DNA of 64,000 bases from assembly GCF_901875635.1 (NCBI RefSeq), contig NZ_CABFMN010000044.1:39753-103752 (forward strand). The letters run 5' to 3'. A program made the position numbers and the translations under genes. The DNA comes from Xylophilus ampelinus (GTDB lineage: Bacteria > Pseudomonadota > Gammaproteobacteria > Burkholderiales > Burkholderiaceae_C). Of this stretch, positions 8,520-16,669 are shown piece by piece. A model generated the notes under the pieces. The model was not told the DNA's origin, ran no database searches, and saw only the letters and a program-made list of their open reading frames with translations. Every line of letters starts with the position of its first letter. Within the stretch, counting starts at the first letter, position 1.

Positions 8520-9308
8520 TCAAGCTCTCGGGGCCGGCAGCAGGCGCCGCAGCGCCTCGAAGAACAGGTCCGACTGCTCACGCTCGCCCTGGATCTGTGC
8601 CGCGACGTGCGCCGCCAGTTCCGGACGCACCGGCACCAGCGGCCGGCCGGTGCTCTGCGCCAGCACCTGGTGCAGGCAGGCGCGCTCCAGGTAGTACAGG
8701 TCGTCGTAGGCATGGGCGATGGTGGCGCCGGCCACGATCACGCCGTGGTTGGCCAGGAACGCGATGTCCTTGCCGGCGTTGTCGCCCATCATCGTGCGTG
8801 CGATGCGCTCGCCCTCGGCGTCGTCCAGGGCCAGGCCGTTGTACTCGGCGTCGATGGCGATGCGGTTCATGTAGCGCATGGCGTTCTGGCTCAGCGCGGG
8901 GTCCAGGCCGCGGTCGGACGTGAGGGTGAGCGCGGTCGCGTAGGGCATGTGGCAGTGCAGGACCACGGCGCGGCCGGTGAGGCGGTGCACGGCGCCGTGG
9001 ATGAAGAGGGCCGTGGGCTCCACGCGGTGGCGGCCGGCGAGCACGTTGCCTTGCACGTCGATGAGCACGATGTCGTCGGGCCCCACTTCGCTCCAGTGCA
9101 GGCCGCGGGGGTTGATGAGGTACCTGTCCTGGGCTCCAGGCAGCATCACGCTGAAGTGGTTGCAGACGCCTTCCTCCAGCTGGTGGTGGGCGGCGGCGCG
9201 CAGGGCCAGGGCGAGGTCCTCGCGCAGGCGGCGCACTGCCGGGCTGGCGTAGTCGGCGTCGGCCGAGCCGGCGGTGTGCAGATGGGAAGTCACGGTCTTT
9301 TCAAGCAT
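8520..9308 (-). CDS. class II aldolase/adducin family protein
   Basis: 262-residue aldolase_II domain protein. Zinc-binding HCHMPYATAL supplies two His ligands, SVMLPG and LINPRGLHWSE form the N-terminal phosphate/substrate region, and FLANHGVIVAG near the C-terminus is the conserved third-ligand block. Members cleave or epimerise sugar phosphates (fuculose-1-P, ribulose-5-P) or act on hydroxy acids. ATG at 9308 has GAGG seven bases upstream, and both the Shine-Dalgarno and the ATG lie in dispersed repeat R1. It is the last gene of the sugar-acid arm, 8 bp after the KDPGal aldolase. Role could be processing of a branch sugar acid; the exact reaction is uncertain. Confidence 0.85.
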   Translation of the reverse strand: MLEKTVTSHLHTAGSADADYASPAVRRLREDLALALRAAAHHQLEEGVCNHFSVMLPGAQDRYLINPRGLHWSEVGPDDIVLIDVQGNVLAGRHRVEPTALFIHGAVHRLTGRAVVLHCHMPYATALTLTSDRGLDPALSQNAMRYMNRIAIDAEYNGLALDDAEGERIARTMMGDNAGKDIAFLANHGVIVAGATIAHAYDDLYYLERACLHQVLAQSTGRPLVPVRPELAAHVAAQIQGEREQSDLFFEALRRLLPAPRA

Positions 9309-9361
9309 TTTTGGCCTCAAGCGCCCGTGGGGCGGGCGTAAGCAGCTACGAATTTGATAGC
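9307..9361 (-). repeat. dispersed repeat R1 (Comamonadaceae-type, 55 nt)
   Basis: Reads GCTATCAAATTCGTAGCTGC then TTACGCCCG-CCCCACGGGCGC and TTGAGGCCAAAAAT on the minus strand. It aligns without gaps to R2-R4 and, apart from its shortened 5' end, R5 elsewhere in the window. An internal dyad GCCCG/CGGGC forms a short hairpin. This copy encodes the last 14 residues of the KDPGal aldolase, its stop codon, and the Shine-Dalgarno of the class II aldolase gene. Confidence 0.75.
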
Positions 9362-9958
9362 GTCGGCCGCTACGGCCGCCGCACTCCTGCCAGGCTTGTA
9401 AAGGGAAGAGCCGATGCCGAAACCGGCCGCTCCCGCGTCGCGCCAGGGTTGCATGTTGTCCTGCGAGATGCCACCCACCGGCATCAGCGCCGTGCCCCGG
9501 GGCAGCACCGCCAGCAGCGCCTTCACCACGGCGGGCGAGGCGAGTTCGGCCGGGAACAGCTTCAGGCCGGTGGCACCGGCGGCCAGCGCGCCGAAGGCCT
9601 CGGTCGGCGTCATCACGCCGGGCAGGCTCACCATGCCCAGCCGCCGTGCCTCGGCCACCACGGCGGCGTCGAAGTTGGGCGCCACGATCAGTTCGCCGCC
9701 CGCGTCGTGCACGGCGCGCACCTGCGCCGCGTCGAGCACGGTGCCCGCACCCACCAGCGCGTCGGGGAAGCGCCGGCGCAGCAGTGCGATGCTGGCCAGC
9801 GGCTCGGGTGAGTTCAGCGGCACTTCGAGCAAGCGGAAGCCGGCACCGACCAGGGCATCGCCGACCGGCTCAGCCTCGGCCGGTGTGAGTCCGCGCAGGA
9901 TGGCCACCAGCGGCAAGGCCTGCATCGCGGACTGGAACTTGTCGAGGGCGGAGTTCAT
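9317..9958 (-). CDS. dgoA: 2-dehydro-3-deoxy-6-phosphogalactonate aldolase
   Basis: 213-residue class I KDPG/KDPGal aldolase. ILRGLTPAEAEPVGDALV carries the substrate Arg, EVPLNSPEPL the catalytic Glu with the Asn-Ser-Pro typical of the DgoA (galactonate) branch, VGAGTVL the phosphate-side loop, and TGLKLFPAE the Schiff-base lysine. It splits 2-dehydro-3-deoxy-6-phosphogalactonate into pyruvate and glyceraldehyde 3-phosphate. The start overlaps the kinase stop by ATGA. The C-terminal DAIKFVAAYARPTGA is encoded by dispersed repeat R1, so the end of the protein may be lineage-specific. Confidence 0.92.
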   Translation of the reverse strand: MNSALDKFQSAMQALPLVAILRGLTPAEAEPVGDALVGAGFRLLEVPLNSPEPLASIALLRRRFPDALVGAGTVLDAAQVRAVHDAGGELIVAPNFDAAVVAEARRLGMVSLPGVMTPTEAFGALAAGATGLKLFPAELASPAVVKALLAVLPRGTALMPVGGISQDNMQPWRDAGAAGFGIGSSLYKPGRSAAAVAADAIKFVAAYARPTGA

Positions 9959-10854
9959 GGGTGGGCGGCGTCGGTGCCTTGCAAGGCGGTGTGGAGGGCA
10001 TGCGCACCGGCCCAGGTGGCCTCGGCACCGAGCACGCGCGGCGTGATGCGCAGGCCTTCGAGTGCGAGCGCATAGCGCGTCGTGAGGGCCGGTGCGCCGA
10101 TGAGCACCACGTCGGCGTTCGCTTGCAAGGTCTGGCTGCACAGCTCCTCGCCGATCAGCAGGCCCGAAAGGTAGCTTGCGAGTTGCGCCGCCGACATGCG
10201 CTCGAACAGCCCGAGCGTGCGCGCGCCGAAGGCGTTGTGCAGCAGGCCGCCGCCTTGCGTGGACCGCGCCACGCCCTGGGCAAAGGCTTCAGCGTCGAGC
10301 GGCGCGGCCGGGTCGACGGTGCGCGAGAGGATCGACTGCTGCGCGAGCAGCGCGTAGAACTCGCCGGTCATGAATGTGCGAAAGCCCAGCACGCGGCCGC
10401 CTTGCACGCGCACCCACTTGTTGTGCGTGCCCGGCAGCACGAAGATGCCGTCGGTCAGGCCCGTCAGCCGCATGGCGCCGAAGATCTGCACCTCCTCGCC
10501 GCGCATCACGTCGGGCACGCCGCCGTGGCTGTCGGTGAGGCCGGGCACCATCGCGATGCGGTTCGCGACGACCGGGATCACATGGCGTGCCAGGTCGGCG
10601 GCGTCGGCCGGGCAGGGACAGTAGGGCGCCTCGATCCAGCCCTGCCGGCTGCCGGCCATGCCGGCGATCAGGCAGCGCCGCTCGGCGGGCGCCATCCAGT
10701 CGCCGAAGAACTCGTCGAACACGTCGGCAAAGCCTCCCGCGGCCACGCCGAGGATGCCGCGCGGCGCATGCCGCTCGTCCAGCACGCGGCCGGCGTCGTC
10801 GATGAGCGCGCCGCGCAGCGAACTGGTGCCCCAGTCGACGGCCACGAAGCTCAT
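9955..10854 (-). CDS. dgoK: 2-dehydro-3-deoxygalactonokinase
   Basis: 299-residue sugar-acid kinase of the DgoK family. The N-terminal VDWGTSSLRGALID loop is the phosphate-binding strand, GMAGSRQGW the middle motif, and LPGTHNKWV the conserved active-site block unique to this family. It phosphorylates 2-dehydro-3-deoxy-galactonate at C6 before aldol cleavage by the overlapping dgoA. A GGAG ribosome site precedes the ATG, 30 bp after the dehydratase stop. Length equals the family norm (about 290-300). Together with dgoA it defines a De Ley-Doudoroff pathway. Confidence 0.92.
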   Translation of the reverse strand: MSFVAVDWGTSSLRGALIDDAGRVLDERHAPRGILGVAAGGFADVFDEFFGDWMAPAERRCLIAGMAGSRQGWIEAPYCPCPADAADLARHVIPVVANRIAMVPGLTDSHGGVPDVMRGEEVQIFGAMRLTGLTDGIFVLPGTHNKWVRVQGGRVLGFRTFMTGEFYALLAQQSILSRTVDPAAPLDAEAFAQGVARSTQGGGLLHNAFGARTLGLFERMSAAQLASYLSGLLIGEELCSQTLQANADVVLIGAPALTTRYALALEGLRITPRVLGAEATWAGAHALHTALQGTDAAHP

Positions 10855-10884
10855 GCGTCGGCTCCTGCGCTGGGCGTCACTGCG

Positions 10885-12630
10885 TCAGTGGTTGTCGCGC
10901 GGCACGAAGCTGCCGCGCTTGCCACGCAGGAAGCCCAGGTCGGCGCCCTCGTCGGCCTGCAGCACGTTGTCGACGTAGAGCTTCCAGTAGCCCGAATCCA
11001 GCGGCGGCTTTGGCGCGGTCCACTCGGCCCGGCGGCGTGCGAGTTCCTCGTCGCTCACATGCAGGTGCAGCCGTCGGTTCGGCACGTCGAGTTCCACGAT
11101 GTCGCCGTCCTTGACCAGGGCCAGCGGCCCGCCGGCCGCCGCCTCGGGCGCGGTGTGCAGCACCACGGTGCCATAGGCGGTGCCGCTCATGCGCGCATCG
11201 CTCACGCGGACCATGTCGGTGATGCCCTTGCGCAGCACCTTGGGCGGCAGCGGCATGTTGCCGGACTCCGCCATGCCGGGGTAGCCCTTGGGGCCGCAGT
11301 TCTTCAGCACCATCACGCAGGTCTCGTCGATGTCGAGGTTCTCGTCGTCGATGCGCTTGTGCAGGTCGTCGGCGTTCTCGAACACCACGGCGCGGCCCTT
11401 GTGCACCAGGAGTTCGGGCGTGGCGGCGCTGGGCTTGATGATGGCGCCGTTGGGCGCCAGGTTGCCGCGCAGCACGCAGATGCCGGCCTTGTCCTTGAAG
11501 GGCTCGGCCAGCGGTCGGATCACCTGCGGGTTGTAGTTCTCGGCGTCCTGCACGTTCTCCCACACCGTCCTGCCGGTGGCGGTGACGAGGTCCTTGTGCA
11601 GCAGATCGATGATCTGCTTCATGACCACGGGCACGCCGCCCGCGTAGCAGAAGTCCTCCATCAGGTACTTGCCCGAGGGCTGCAGGTCGAGCAGGCAGGG
11701 CAGCTCGGAGCCCAGCCGGTCGAAGTCGTCGATGGTCAGCGGGATGCCGAGCCGGCCCGCGATGGCGATGAGGTGGATCACGAGGTTGGTCGAGCCGCCG
11801 ATGGCCGCGTTGACCTTGATGACGTTCTCCATCGCCTCGCGCGTGACGATCTTCGACATGATGAGGTCTTCGTGGACCATGTCGACGATGCGCCTGCCGG
11901 CCATGCGCGCCAGCACGTTGCGCCGGCCGTCCACCGCGGGGTACGCCGCATTGCCGGGCAGGCCGAGGCCGATCGATTCGACCATGCTGGCCATCGTGCT
12001 GGCCGTGCCCATGGTCATGCAGTGGCCGTGGCTGCGGTGCATGCAGCTCTCGGCCTCGAAGAAGTCCTGCAGCTTGAGCGTGCCCGCGCGCACCTGCTCG
12101 CTCATCTGCCACACGCCCGTGCCCGAGCCCAGCTCCTGCCCGCGCCACTTGCCCGAGAGCATCGGCCCGCCGGAGACACCGATGGTCGGCAGGTCGACGC
12201 TGGCCGCGCCCATCATCAGCGCGGGCGTGGTCTTGTCGCAGCCCATCAGCAGCACCACGCCGTCGAGCGGGTTGGCGCGAATCGATTCCTCCACGTCCAT
12301 GCTCGCGAGGTTGCGATACAGCATGGCGGTGGGGCGCAGCAGCGTCTCGCCCAGCGACATCACGGGGAACTCGAGCGGGAAGCCGCCCGCCTCGTACACG
12401 CCGATCTTCACCTGCTCCGCGAGGGTGCGGAAATGCGAGTTGCAGGGCGTGAGCTCGCTGAAGGTGTTGCAGATGCCGATGACGGGCCGGCCGTCGAACT
12501 GGTCGTGCGGCACGCCCTTGCCCTTGACCCAGCTGCGGTAGATGAAGCCGTCGCGGTCGGTGCGTCCCCACCACTGCTGGCTGCGCAATTCGTGCGCGGG
12601 TTTCTTCTTCTTCGGCGTCTCGCTGCTCAT
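10885..12630 (-). CDS. IlvD/Edd-family sugar-acid dehydratase (arabinonate/xylonate/galactonate type)
   Basis: 581 residues starting MSSETPKKKK, with GGAG 8 nt upstream; longer TTG starts are unlikely. The three conserved cysteines for the [2Fe-2S] cluster are visible in ICNTFSE, MGCDKTTP and ESCMHRSHGH, and the metal-binding Lys is in the central region. The size and RSQQWWGR opening fit L-arabinonate/D-xylonate-type aldonate dehydratases rather than dihydroxyacid dehydratase (IlvD). It would convert an aldonic acid to the 2-keto-3-deoxy acid used by DgoK/DgoA. Divergent from the GntR gene across an operator region with a dyad and direct repeats. Confidence 0.9.
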   Translation of the reverse strand: MSSETPKKKKPAHELRSQQWWGRTDRDGFIYRSWVKGKGVPHDQFDGRPVIGICNTFSELTPCNSHFRTLAEQVKIGVYEAGGFPLEFPVMSLGETLLRPTAMLYRNLASMDVEESIRANPLDGVVLLMGCDKTTPALMMGAASVDLPTIGVSGGPMLSGKWRGQELGSGTGVWQMSEQVRAGTLKLQDFFEAESCMHRSHGHCMTMGTASTMASMVESIGLGLPGNAAYPAVDGRRNVLARMAGRRIVDMVHEDLIMSKIVTREAMENVIKVNAAIGGSTNLVIHLIAIAGRLGIPLTIDDFDRLGSELPCLLDLQPSGKYLMEDFCYAGGVPVVMKQIIDLLHKDLVTATGRTVWENVQDAENYNPQVIRPLAEPFKDKAGICVLRGNLAPNGAIIKPSAATPELLVHKGRAVVFENADDLHKRIDDENLDIDETCVMVLKNCGPKGYPGMAESGNMPLPPKVLRKGITDMVRVSDARMSGTAYGTVVLHTAPEAAAGGPLALVKDGDIVELDVPNRRLHLHVSDEELARRRAEWTAPKPPLDSGYWKLYVDNVLQADEGADLGFLRGKRGSFVPRDNH

Positions 12631-12655
12631 GGTGTCTCCATCGTGGCGCGGCTCG

Positions 12656-12740
12656 CTGCTCAGGGTTTTCACTCTGCGAGGCCGGCGATTCAATCATCAT
12701 ATGATAAGAACCAGCTCGTCAGTCCCTGCTCAGGGTTTTC
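12656..12740. promoter_or_regulatory. operator region: ATCATATGAT palindrome flanked by 15-bp direct repeats
   Basis: The 10-bp palindrome ATCATATGAT (12696-12705) sits between two identical 15-bp direct repeats CTGCTCAGGGTTTTC (12656-12670 and 12726-12740) in the divergent dehydratase/gntR promoter region. The palindrome is like operators of FCD-type GntR regulators. The direct repeats may be extra binding sites or a tandem duplication trace. Confidence 0.5.
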
Positions 12741-12766
12741 GAGTGCCACCCCAGGAGACGACATTC

Positions 12767-12871
12767 ATGACGACCGGCTCGAACGGGCATTCCTGCGACC
12801 GCACGGCGCCTGGCGCGGGGCGGTGCATGGGTTGCGCGCCTGGCGCCGCGGGCGGTGGCTGTCACGCATGA
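12767..12871 (+). CDS. putative 34-residue Cys-rich leader peptide overlapping the GntR start
   Basis: A short frame (MTTGSNGHSCDRTAPGAG...) has the best ribosome site in the region (AGGAG, 11 nt before ATG) and ends with TGA overlapping the GntR ATG as ATGA. It holds four cysteines and six or seven glycines in 34 residues. Its strong start and the absence of a good Shine-Dalgarno for gntR suggest translational coupling or attenuation. It could be chance; no homologue is known to me. The protein has no membrane segment or signal peptide. Confidence 0.35.
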   Translation: MTTGSNGHSCDRTAPGAGRCMGCAPGAAGGGCHA

Positions 12872-13620
12872 CGACCATCAAGAACGTCCACGGCAACACG
12901 GTCGATCGCATCGGCGCCGACATCGTGGCTGGCCGCTATCCGCCCGGCAGTTCGCTGCCGCCCGAACCGTTGCTGTGCGAAGAACTGGGCGTGAGCCGCA
13001 CCGTGATCCGCGAGGCCGTGAAGTCGCTGATCGCCAAGGGCCTGATCACCAGTGGCCCGAAGGTCGGCACCCGCGTGCTGCCCGAGGACCAGTGGAACTG
13101 GTTCGATGCCGACGTCATCGTCTGGCAGACGCGCGTGGGCCTCTCGCGCGAGTTCCTGCGCGACCTGCAGGACCTGCGGCGCGCCGTCGAGCCGGCGGCG
13201 GTGCGGCTGGCCGCCGAGCGCGCGACGCCCAACGACATCGCCGACATGGAGGCCGCCTTCGCGCTGATGAAGCACGCCATCGAATTCGGCGGCGACTACG
13301 TCACGCCCGACCTGCGCTTCCACCAGGGCCTGATCGCCGCCAGCCACAACCGCATGCTGGTCCAGATGAGCCGCGCGCTGGCCGCGCTGCTGCGCACCAG
13401 CTTCGAGATCTCGACCCGCCGCAAGAACGGCCCGGCCAACTCGCTGCCCCTGCACCGCGCCGTGCTCGACGCCGTGATCGCGCGCCAGCCCGACCGGGCC
13501 GAGAAGGCGATCCGCGTGCTGATCGACGGCGCCCGGGAGGACATCGACACCGTGCTCGCCTCGGGCAGGCGCATCCCGCAGATCCATGCGCCGCCGCGGC
13601 GCATCAAGGCCGCGGCCTGA
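12868..13620 (+). CDS. FadR/GntR-family regulator with FCD domain
   Basis: 250 residues. N-terminal winged helix-turn-helix: AGRYPPGSSLPPEPLLCEEL then VSRTVIREAVKSLIAKG is the classical GntR recognition helix. The C-terminal all-helical FCD domain contains conserved acidic and His residues (DLRFHQGLIAASHN; PLHRAVLDAV) that bind a metal and a carboxylate effector. WFDADVIVWQ after the wing is typical of DgoR/sugar-acid repressors. The position between the dehydratase/kinase/aldolase arm and the TRAP arm implies it represses both until a sugar acid or keto-deoxy intermediate appears. Confidence 0.9.
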   Translation: MTTIKNVHGNTVDRIGADIVAGRYPPGSSLPPEPLLCEELGVSRTVIREAVKSLIAKGLITSGPKVGTRVLPEDQWNWFDADVIVWQTRVGLSREFLRDLQDLRRAVEPAAVRLAAERATPNDIADMEAAFALMKHAIEFGGDYVTPDLRFHQGLIAASHNRMLVQMSRALAALLRTSFEISTRRKNGPANSLPLHRAVLDAVIARQPDRAEKAIRVLIDGAREDIDTVLASGRRIPQIHAPPRRIKAAA

Positions 13621-13654
13621 TACCGACAACAACAAGGACAGGAGACGACAAAAG

Positions 13655-14206
13655 ATGAAACGCGCGATCGACGCATTCTTCAAGCTGCTGGAATTTCTGG
13701 TCGTGGTCTGCATGGTGGCCATGGTCGTCATGGTCTTCGGCAACGTGGTGCTGCGCTACGGCTTCAATTCCGGCATCACGGTGTCGGACGAGATGTCGCG
13801 CTACTGCTTCATTTGGCTCACCTACATCGGCGCCATGGTGGCCATGCGCGACGGCGCGCACCTGGGGGTGGACACGCTCATCAAGCACCTGCCGCGCGCG
13901 GGCAAGAAGGTCTGCTTCTTCATCAACCAGGTGCTCATGCTGTTCTGCAACGTGCTCTTCTTCATGGGCACCTACGAGATGCACGAACTGCAGACCACCA
14001 ACATCTCGCCGGTGGTCGGCATCTCGATGATCTGGATCTACGGCATCGGCTACATCGTCTCGGTGGTCATGGGCCTGATCAACGTCGAGAAGCTGTGGCG
14101 CCTGTTCACCGGCCGCATGAGCGACGAGGAGCTGGTGCAGGTGATGGAGTCCGAGGACGTGGCGCCCGTACCGGGGCACGCCGGCGAAGCGAGGGGCGCG
14201 TCGTGA
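13655..14206 (+). CDS. TRAP transporter small permease (DctQ)
   Basis: 183-residue DctQ-type subunit with four hydrophobic helices. The conserved segment YCFIWLTYIGAMVAMRDGAHLGVD matches the DctQ signature (W-x-x-x-x-G-x-x-x-x-x-x-G-x-H). GGAG precedes the ATG. It pairs with the large permease, whose GTG start overlaps its stop (GTGA). An acidic tail (SDEELVQVMESED) extends beyond the last helix. Part of a complete TRAP importer for a sugar acid, judged by the operon. Confidence 0.92.
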   Translation: MKRAIDAFFKLLEFLVVVCMVAMVVMVFGNVVLRYGFNSGITVSDEMSRYCFIWLTYIGAMVAMRDGAHLGVDTLIKHLPRAGKKVCFFINQVLMLFCNVLFFMGTYEMHELQTTNISPVVGISMIWIYGIGYIVSVVMGLINVEKLWRLFTGRMSDEELVQVMESEDVAPVPGHAGEARGAS

Positions 14207-15504
14207 CGGTCGCGGTCTTCGTCGTCTCGCTGCTGGCCGCCATGGCCATCGGCATGCCCATCGCCTATGCGCTGCTGGTCTGCGGCGTCGCGCTCATGGG
14301 CTGGCTCGCCTTCACCGGCGTGCTGCCGGCCTTCGACAGCCAGATCATCGCGCAGCGCTTCGTCGACGGCGCCGACAACTTCCCGCTGCTGGCCGTGCCC
14401 TTCTTCCTCTTGGCCGGCGAGTTCATGACGGCCGGCGGGCTCTCGCGCCGCATCGTCGACCTGGCGATGGCCTGGGTGGGCCACTTCCGCGGTGGCCTGG
14501 GTTACGTCGCGGTGGTGGCCGCCATCATCATGGCGTCGATCTCGGGTTCGGCCGTGGCCGACACCGCTGCGCTGGCCGCGCTGCTGATCCCGATGATGAA
14601 CCGCGCAGGCTACGACACCAACCGCTCGGCCGGCCTCATCGCGGCGGGCGGCATCATCGCACCGGTCATCCCGCCGTCGATCGGCTTCATCGTGTTCGGT
14701 GTGGCAGGCAACGTGTCGATCACCAAGCTCTTCCTGGCCGGCATCGTGCCGGGCATCCTGATGGGTGTGGCGATCGGCATCGCCTGGTGGATCGTGGCGC
14801 GGCGCGACAAGGTCAAGTCGGCCCCGCGCGTGCCCTTTGCCGAACGCATCCGCATCACCTTCCGCGGCAGCCTGGCGCTCGCGCTGCCGGTGGTGATCAT
14901 CGGCGGCATGAAGTTCGGCGTCTTCACGCCGACCGAGGCGGCGGTGGTGGCGGCCGTGTACTCCTTCGTGGTCGGCATGTTCGTCTACCGCGAGCTCAAG
15001 TGGCACATGATGTACCGGCTGATCGCCGCCGCCGGCAAGACCACGGCCGTGGTCATGTTCCTGGTGGCCGCCGCCATGGTGAGCGCATGGCTCATCACCG
15101 TGGCCGACATCCCGGGCGAAGTGACGAAGATCCTGCAGCCCTTCATGGACAACAAGACGCTGCTGATGTTCGTGATGATGGTGCTGATCGTGATCGTCGG
15201 CACGGCGCTGGACTTCACGCCCACGGTGCTGATCCTCACGCCGGTGCTGATGCCGGTGGTGCTCAAGGCCGGCATCGACCCGGTGTACTTCGGCGTGCTG
15301 TTCATCATCAACAACGCCATCGGCCTCATCACGCCGCCGGTGGGCACCGTGCTCAACGTGGTGTGCGGCGTCGCGCGCATCAGCATGGACGATGCCTTCA
15401 AGGGCGTGATGCCCTTCTTCATCGCACAGCTCATCGTGCTGTTCGCGATGGTGTTCTTCCCCCAGATCGTGACCGTGCCGCTGTCGTGGTGGCTGGCCCG
15501 ATGA
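14203..15504 (+). CDS. TRAP transporter large permease (DctM)
   Basis: 433-residue DctM family protein with about 12 transmembrane segments. Conserved blocks include FPLLAVPFFLLAGEFM, ASISGSAVADTAALAALLIP, IIAPVIPPSIGFIVFG and NNAIGLITPPVGTVLNV. It forms the Na+-coupled elevator domain that receives substrate from the periplasmic DctP. Starts with GTG overlapping the DctQ stop, so stoichiometric coupling is expected. The full length and motifs are intact. Confidence 0.93.
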   Translation: MTVAVFVVSLLAAMAIGMPIAYALLVCGVALMGWLAFTGVLPAFDSQIIAQRFVDGADNFPLLAVPFFLLAGEFMTAGGLSRRIVDLAMAWVGHFRGGLGYVAVVAAIIMASISGSAVADTAALAALLIPMMNRAGYDTNRSAGLIAAGGIIAPVIPPSIGFIVFGVAGNVSITKLFLAGIVPGILMGVAIGIAWWIVARRDKVKSAPRVPFAERIRITFRGSLALALPVVIIGGMKFGVFTPTEAAVVAAVYSFVVGMFVYRELKWHMMYRLIAAAGKTTAVVMFLVAAAMVSAWLITVADIPGEVTKILQPFMDNKTLLMFVMMVLIVIVGTALDFTPTVLILTPVLMPVVLKAGIDPVYFGVLFIINNAIGLITPPVGTVLNVVCGVARISMDDAFKGVMPFFIAQLIVLFAMVFFPQIVTVPLSWWLAR

Positions 15505-15581
15505 GACCGCCGGCAACGGTTCGCTGACGACCTTTCGCCCCCTGTTCCCAACCCACCCAAGACGAGAGAAGGAGACATCCC

Positions 15582-16589
15582 ATGTTCAACCGCAGAAGCC
15601 TGGTCGCCGCGGCGGCCGCCATCGCCCTTGCAACGCCCTTCGCCGCCTCGGCCCAGTTCGCCGAACGCACCATCAAGTTCACCAATGGCGTGAACGAGGA
15701 CCACCCGGTGGGGCAGGGCGTCAAGAAGATGCAGGAGGTGCTGGCCGCCAAGACGGGCGGCAAGATGAAGATCGCCGCCTTCTGGGGCGGTGCCGCCGGC
15801 GGCGACCTGCAGGCCACGCAGGCCCTGCGCGCCGGCACGCAGGAGATGGTGTGCACCTCCAGTTCGCCGCTGGTGGGCATCGTGAAGGAACTGGGGGTGT
15901 TCGACCTGCCCTTCCTGTTCAACAACGAGAAGGAGGCCGATGCGGTGCTCGACGGGCCGGCCGGCGAGTACTTCAACAAGAAGCTCGAGGCCGCGGGCCT
16001 GATCAACCTGGCCTACTGGGAGAACGGCTTTCGCAACCTCACGAACAGCAAGCGCCCGGTCGCCAAGGTCGAGGACTTCGAGGGCGTGAAGGTCCGCGTG
16101 ATGCAGAACAACATCTTTCTGGATTCCTTCAAGACGCTGGGTACGAATGCCGTGCCGATGGCCTTCGGCGAGGTGTTCACCGCGCTGGAGACCCGCACCA
16201 TCGACGGCCAGGAGAACCCCTTCGTGACCATCGAGACCTCGAAGTTCAGCGAGGTGCAGAAGTACCTGAGCGTGACGCGCCATGCCTACACACCCTTCCT
16301 GATCCTCTACAGCAAGAAGCTGTGGGACCAGCTCAAGCCCGAGGAGCAGGCCGTGCTGCGCGAGGCCGCGATCGAGGGCCGCAAGGTGGAGCGCGAGGCC
16401 AACCGCGCGCTCAACGCCAAGTCGCTGGAGAACCTGAAGAAGACCATGGCGGTCAACGAGGTGAGCCCGGCCGAGCAGAAGCGTATGTTCGACAAGGTCA
16501 AGCCGGTCTACGACAAGAACATCCCCACCATCGGCGCCGAGGCCGTCAACGTGGTGATGGATGCGCTGAAGAAGGCGCGCGGCAGCTGA
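15582..16589 (+). CDS. TRAP transporter substrate-binding protein (DctP)
   Basis: 335-residue periplasmic DctP-family protein. The signal peptide ends near ASA-Q (residue 24). Conserved family elements are HPVGQGVKKMQEV, ALRAGTQEM, and the carboxylate-binding Arg region VRVMQNNIFLDSFKTLGTNA followed by AFGEVFTALETRTIDGQENP. AAGGAG precedes the ATG. Unusually it follows rather than precedes the permeases. A terminator 15 bp after the stop separates it from the enolase-superfamily gene. Confidence 0.93.
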   Translation: MFNRRSLVAAAAAIALATPFAASAQFAERTIKFTNGVNEDHPVGQGVKKMQEVLAAKTGGKMKIAAFWGGAAGGDLQATQALRAGTQEMVCTSSSPLVGIVKELGVFDLPFLFNNEKEADAVLDGPAGEYFNKKLEAAGLINLAYWENGFRNLTNSKRPVAKVEDFEGVKVRVMQNNIFLDSFKTLGTNAVPMAFGEVFTALETRTIDGQENPFVTIETSKFSEVQKYLSVTRHAYTPFLILYSKKLWDQLKPEEQAVLREAAIEGRKVEREANRALNAKSLENLKKTMAVNEVSPAEQKRMFDKVKPVYDKNIPTIGAEAVNVVMDALKKARGS

Positions 16590-16604
16590 GCATTCGCGCC
16601 GCGC

Positions 16605-16635
16605 AGGCCGCGCCCGCAGGGGTGCGGCCTTTTTT
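16605..16635 (+). terminator. rho-independent terminator after dctP
   Basis: Stem AGGCCGC / GCGGCCT extended by CCC/GGG, a short loop, then a run of six T (CCTTTTTT). Ends the gntR-dctQMP transcript or attenuates readthrough into the dehydratase 35 bp beyond. Confidence 0.8.
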
Positions 16636-16669
16636 CATTCCTCACTTGTTCCCTGGCTGAAGCCGCGCC

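Noticed and set aside
9961..13620. 1219-residue plus-strand frame
   Set aside because: Its first two thirds are antisense to dgoK and the IlvD/Edd dehydratase and are Ala/Arg/His-rich low-complexity shadow translation; only the last 250 residues are the GntR regulator.
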